A DNA stretch of 64,000 nt, from NCBI GenBank assembly GCA_002946415.1, contig NJPS01000074.1, positions 372,001-436,000 of the forward strand, in the 5' to 3' direction. Both the position numbers and the translations under genes were made by a program. The notes under the pieces are model-generated. The model was not told the DNA's origin. It did no database searches and was given only the letters and a program-made list of their open reading frames with translations. Shown in pieces: positions 61,301 through 64,000 of this stretch. Numbering within the stretch: position 1 is the first letter of the stretch; each line of letters opens with the position of its first letter. Origin of the DNA: Rutstroemia sp. NJR-2017a BVV2. Lineage: Eukaryota; Ascomycota; Leotiomycetes; Helotiales; Rutstroemiaceae.

Positions 61301-64000
61301 ATAAAGATAATAAATTCTAAATACTTTATCTATTTGATATCGAATTTATATTTTTTTATATTAATCTAGAAACTAATATTTTGAAAATATTATAAAACTA
61401 GTTTTATATATATTATATATTCCAACTTATTTTCAAAATAAATTAGAATATTATTTAAATAAATAATATAGAATATATCTAGATAATCGAAAAATATATT
61501 ATTTATATAATATTAATAAGTTATAAAACTATTTATCAATTTGAAAAATATAACTTTATATTTATATATTCTATAATATATTTGAAAAATAATATATTCT
61601 TTTAAAATAGAATTTATTTAAATATAATAAAAGATTTAGTAGATATCTAATTTAGTAAAGATCTTTATATTTATAATACTAATAAATATATTATTAATTA
61701 GAAATAATAAATATCAATCTTTATAAATAAAAATATTAAATATTCGAAAATCGATATAAAAATATAATTTATCTATAGATTTCTTGATAAAGAAAATAAA
61801 AACTATAAATAATATTTAGCTAAATTTAATAAAATCTTTTAATAAATTCTTTATAAAGTACTTTTTAATAATTTCAAGTTCTTCAAATAATATCTTATAA
61901 AATAAATTATATTTTAATATTTTTATATTATTATTTTCTAAATAGATTTTATAATTATAAAGATATTAGAATAGTAAAATATTGGATTTAGTTTTAAAGA
62001 AGATATAAATATAATTAATATATTTGTTAGAAATTGGTAGCTCGATAATATCTATTTATAGAAACAAATATATTATAATTTATCTAAATTAAGAGAAAAA
62101 AAGTTAGATTATAAAGATTAATTTTTATTATTCTTTATTCTAAATATTTTAATATTAGTTAATTAGATTATCTAGCTTTTATAGAATTATAGTAAATAAC
62201 TTATAATTATTATATCTTTTATAGATAATATTTAAGATAATATCTGAGATAATATAAATTTCAATAATAGAGAATTTATATATAATAGAAAATATCTGAA
62301 GAGATTTTGGGAAGTATTTAAAAATTAGAGAAGATAATATTTTTATTATTCTCAACTTCTTTTCTATTTAGATAGTATTTAGTTTTGCTAACTTCTTATA
62401 AAATAACTTAGTACTAATTAGAATTACTTTAATTATAATAAAATTCAATTTATTAAATAGAACAAAATTAAAAAAGATAAAGTTTAATTCTAACTTTTTT
62501 AAATACTTTTTAATTAGTTTATAAAATAAAATGATTTTATTAATAGTTTTAATTTAACTAGAAAGTATTTCTTTTTCTAGAATATATTTAGTTATCTATT
62601 TCTCTAATTAGTATTAGTTTAATAGAAATAATTGATTAAGAATTTATTATTATTTAGTTATATTTCGAAATTAACAAAATAATTAAAGATATAAAATAGA
62701 TTAGTTAATTACTTTAGTTAATAATAGATATAATTTAGAAATATATAATATTTAATAAATTATTATTATTTTAAGATAATATATTAGGATTTAAAATAAA
62801 TAATTAAAAAAGAGATAAATAATTATATATAATTATCGATTATAAAATTAATTAAAGTATAATATATAATCTTCTAGTTCTTAATACTATTATAGATTTT
62901 GATTTATAAAAGGGATTTCAAATATTTAAAAATAGATTTTAAAATAGAAGAAAGATATTTAAGAAAAGTTATTTTGATAAATATAAAATTATTTATTTTT
63001 AAATTAATAAAAGTTTTGAATTAGAAAAAGAAACTATTTTTTATTAAAGTATATAAAAGTATTATATATTCTTCTTTTATTAAAGTTATAAAATCTAAAT
63101 ATTTTATATCTTTTAATTTATCTAGAAAGAAATCTTTTATTAGATAATATCTTTTATCTAGTTTATCTTTTTATAAACTATATAAATAATTTTCTCTATT
63201 TTAACTATAATAGAACTCTTTTAGTTATTTATAAAGATTTTTTAAATTATATCTACTTTAGAATATTTAATTATATTTATAATATAAAGAATATAAAATT
63301 TAGTTTAATCTCTATTATAGTTATTTAAGAAAGTGAGATAATATTATATATTATTTTATTAAAAAGTAAATATATTATAATAAGAGATAAAGTATTATAG
63401 AATATTAATAAATATAAAAATATCAAGATATAAATTTATAAATATATATATATATAGAATATTAAATTATTTTATTTAGATAATTAATTTATTTTTATTT
63501 ATAATATAGAATCTACTTTGCGATTTATAAATAGAATTATTAGTAGAGATATTAGAATATATAATATTAATAATCTTGATTTCTACTTGATTTGTTTTGA
63601 ATTATTAATAGATTTATATATTGTTTTCAAAAGATTAATTAGCTCTATATTCTATATCTATAATATATTGGTAGAACTTGATAACTTTAATAATTAAGTT
63701 CTAGTAAAGAATATATTTATCTATAATATTTATAATAGTAGTAAATAATATAAATTACTAATAGAACTTAATAAAGTTTAAATAATCTATATAAAGTATA
63801 TAATATTTATCAGATATATATTATATTTTTACTAAATTAGTTAAAAAAGTTATTACTAATTCGATAAATTATATAATTATCAAAAAAAGAAATTACTATA
63901 AATATAACTTTTCAAAATATATTAATATTATATTTTATATCTACTTTAAGATATATTATTATTAGAAGTTTTTAGTTGATAATATATATTAGTAAATCTC
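58339..64000 (-). mobile_element. Ty3/Gypsy element Gypsy-3, minus strand, runs off the window
   Basis: On the minus strand, reverse transcriptase lies at about 61850-61300: a KIFTKLDI segment, then the active-site box reading YLNN at 61461-61450 where YLDD is expected, followed by NILIYFENKLEY and NIKKYKFDI. Integrase is at about 60200-59800, with FDNILVIIDYLNK and YYKTTNI, the D-x(n) core region. Gag should lie above 62.5 kb and beyond the window edge. No LTR was found near 58.4-58.7 kb. Stops at former Gln codons are frequent. Its reverse transcriptase differs from those of Gypsy-1 and Gypsy-2, so it is a third family. Confidence 0.75.

Larger units (their letters stand above)
29776..64000. 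other. AT-rich, RIP-mutated transposon block
   Basis: From about 29.8 kb to the window end the sequence is extremely rich in A, T and the dinucleotide TA, with C and G rare except in the LINE copy at 35.87-41.71 kb. Reading frames of reverse transcriptases and integrases are recognisable but full of TAA and TAG at places where the families have Gln, and Asp-to-Asn changes in active sites. This is the pattern of C-to-T mutation on both strands by RIP. No host gene is seen in these 34 kb. Elements are listed separately. Confidence 0.9.

Noticed and set aside
28000..64000. CRISPR arrays, tRNA or rRNA genes
   Set aside because: No regularly spaced repeats or tRNA-like cloverleaf could be recognised by eye; a CRISPR is not expected in a fungal nuclear genome.
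29776..64000. Mitochondrial origin of the AT-rich sequence
   Set aside because: Only nuclear-type Gypsy and Tad1-like LINE domains are visible, with no respiratory-chain or rRNA genes, and the block is continuous with nuclear genes.

Overview
The window is a piece of a filamentous ascomycete (Pezizomycotina) nuclear genome. The genes have short spliceosomal introns (about 50-160 nt) with GT...AG ends and CTAAC/CTGAC-like branch sites. The biotin genes are clustered as in other moulds. More than half of the window is an AT-rich block of old transposons in which glutamine and arginine codons have become stops, the hallmark of repeat-induced point mutation (RIP). A leotiomycete is a reasonable guess, but the sequence alone does not prove it.

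Gene-rich half (about 1-26.2 kb). In order: an Amidoligase_2-type protein (-); a RING/NF-X1 zinc-finger membrane protein (-); a biotin cluster made of a fused dethiobiotin synthetase/DAPA aminotransferase (-), a divergently transcribed KAPA synthase ending in the peroxisomal signal AKL (+) and biotin synthase (+); an Amt/Mep ammonium transporter carrying two in-frame TGA codons and two frameshifts (-, pseudogene or assembly errors); a drug/metabolite-type nucleotide-sugar transporter-like protein (-); a secreted GH105-type unsaturated rhamnogalacturonyl hydrolase (-); the sirohaem enzyme Met8 (-); the endosomal FYVE protein Vac1/Pep7 (+); and a five-exon O-methyltransferase (+). For each intact multi-exon model the exon lengths sum to a multiple of three with phases that match at every junction.

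Transition zone (about 26.2-29.8 kb). It holds a chromodomain scrap (+), a HET-type incompatibility gene relic (-) whose stops are all one C-to-T change from a sense codon, a 75-bp tandem repeat and a short solo LTR that kept its GC content.

AT-rich half (about 29.8-64 kb). A Ty3/Gypsy fragment (+) is followed by Tad1-like LINEs: one full copy (about 35.87-41.71 kb) sits inside an older copy (33.41-35.87 plus 41.71-45.02 kb), followed by a 5'-truncated copy (45.02-49.16 kb). Next comes a 9-kb Gypsy element with about 140-bp LTRs (49.34-58.34 kb), then a Gypsy element on the minus strand that runs off the window end.

I see no clearly undescribed system. The observations most worth a second look are the lesions in the ammonium transporter, the LINE-in-LINE nesting with unequal RIP damage, the C-to-T-damaged HET relic at the edge of the AT-rich block, and the unusual membrane NF-X1 protein.
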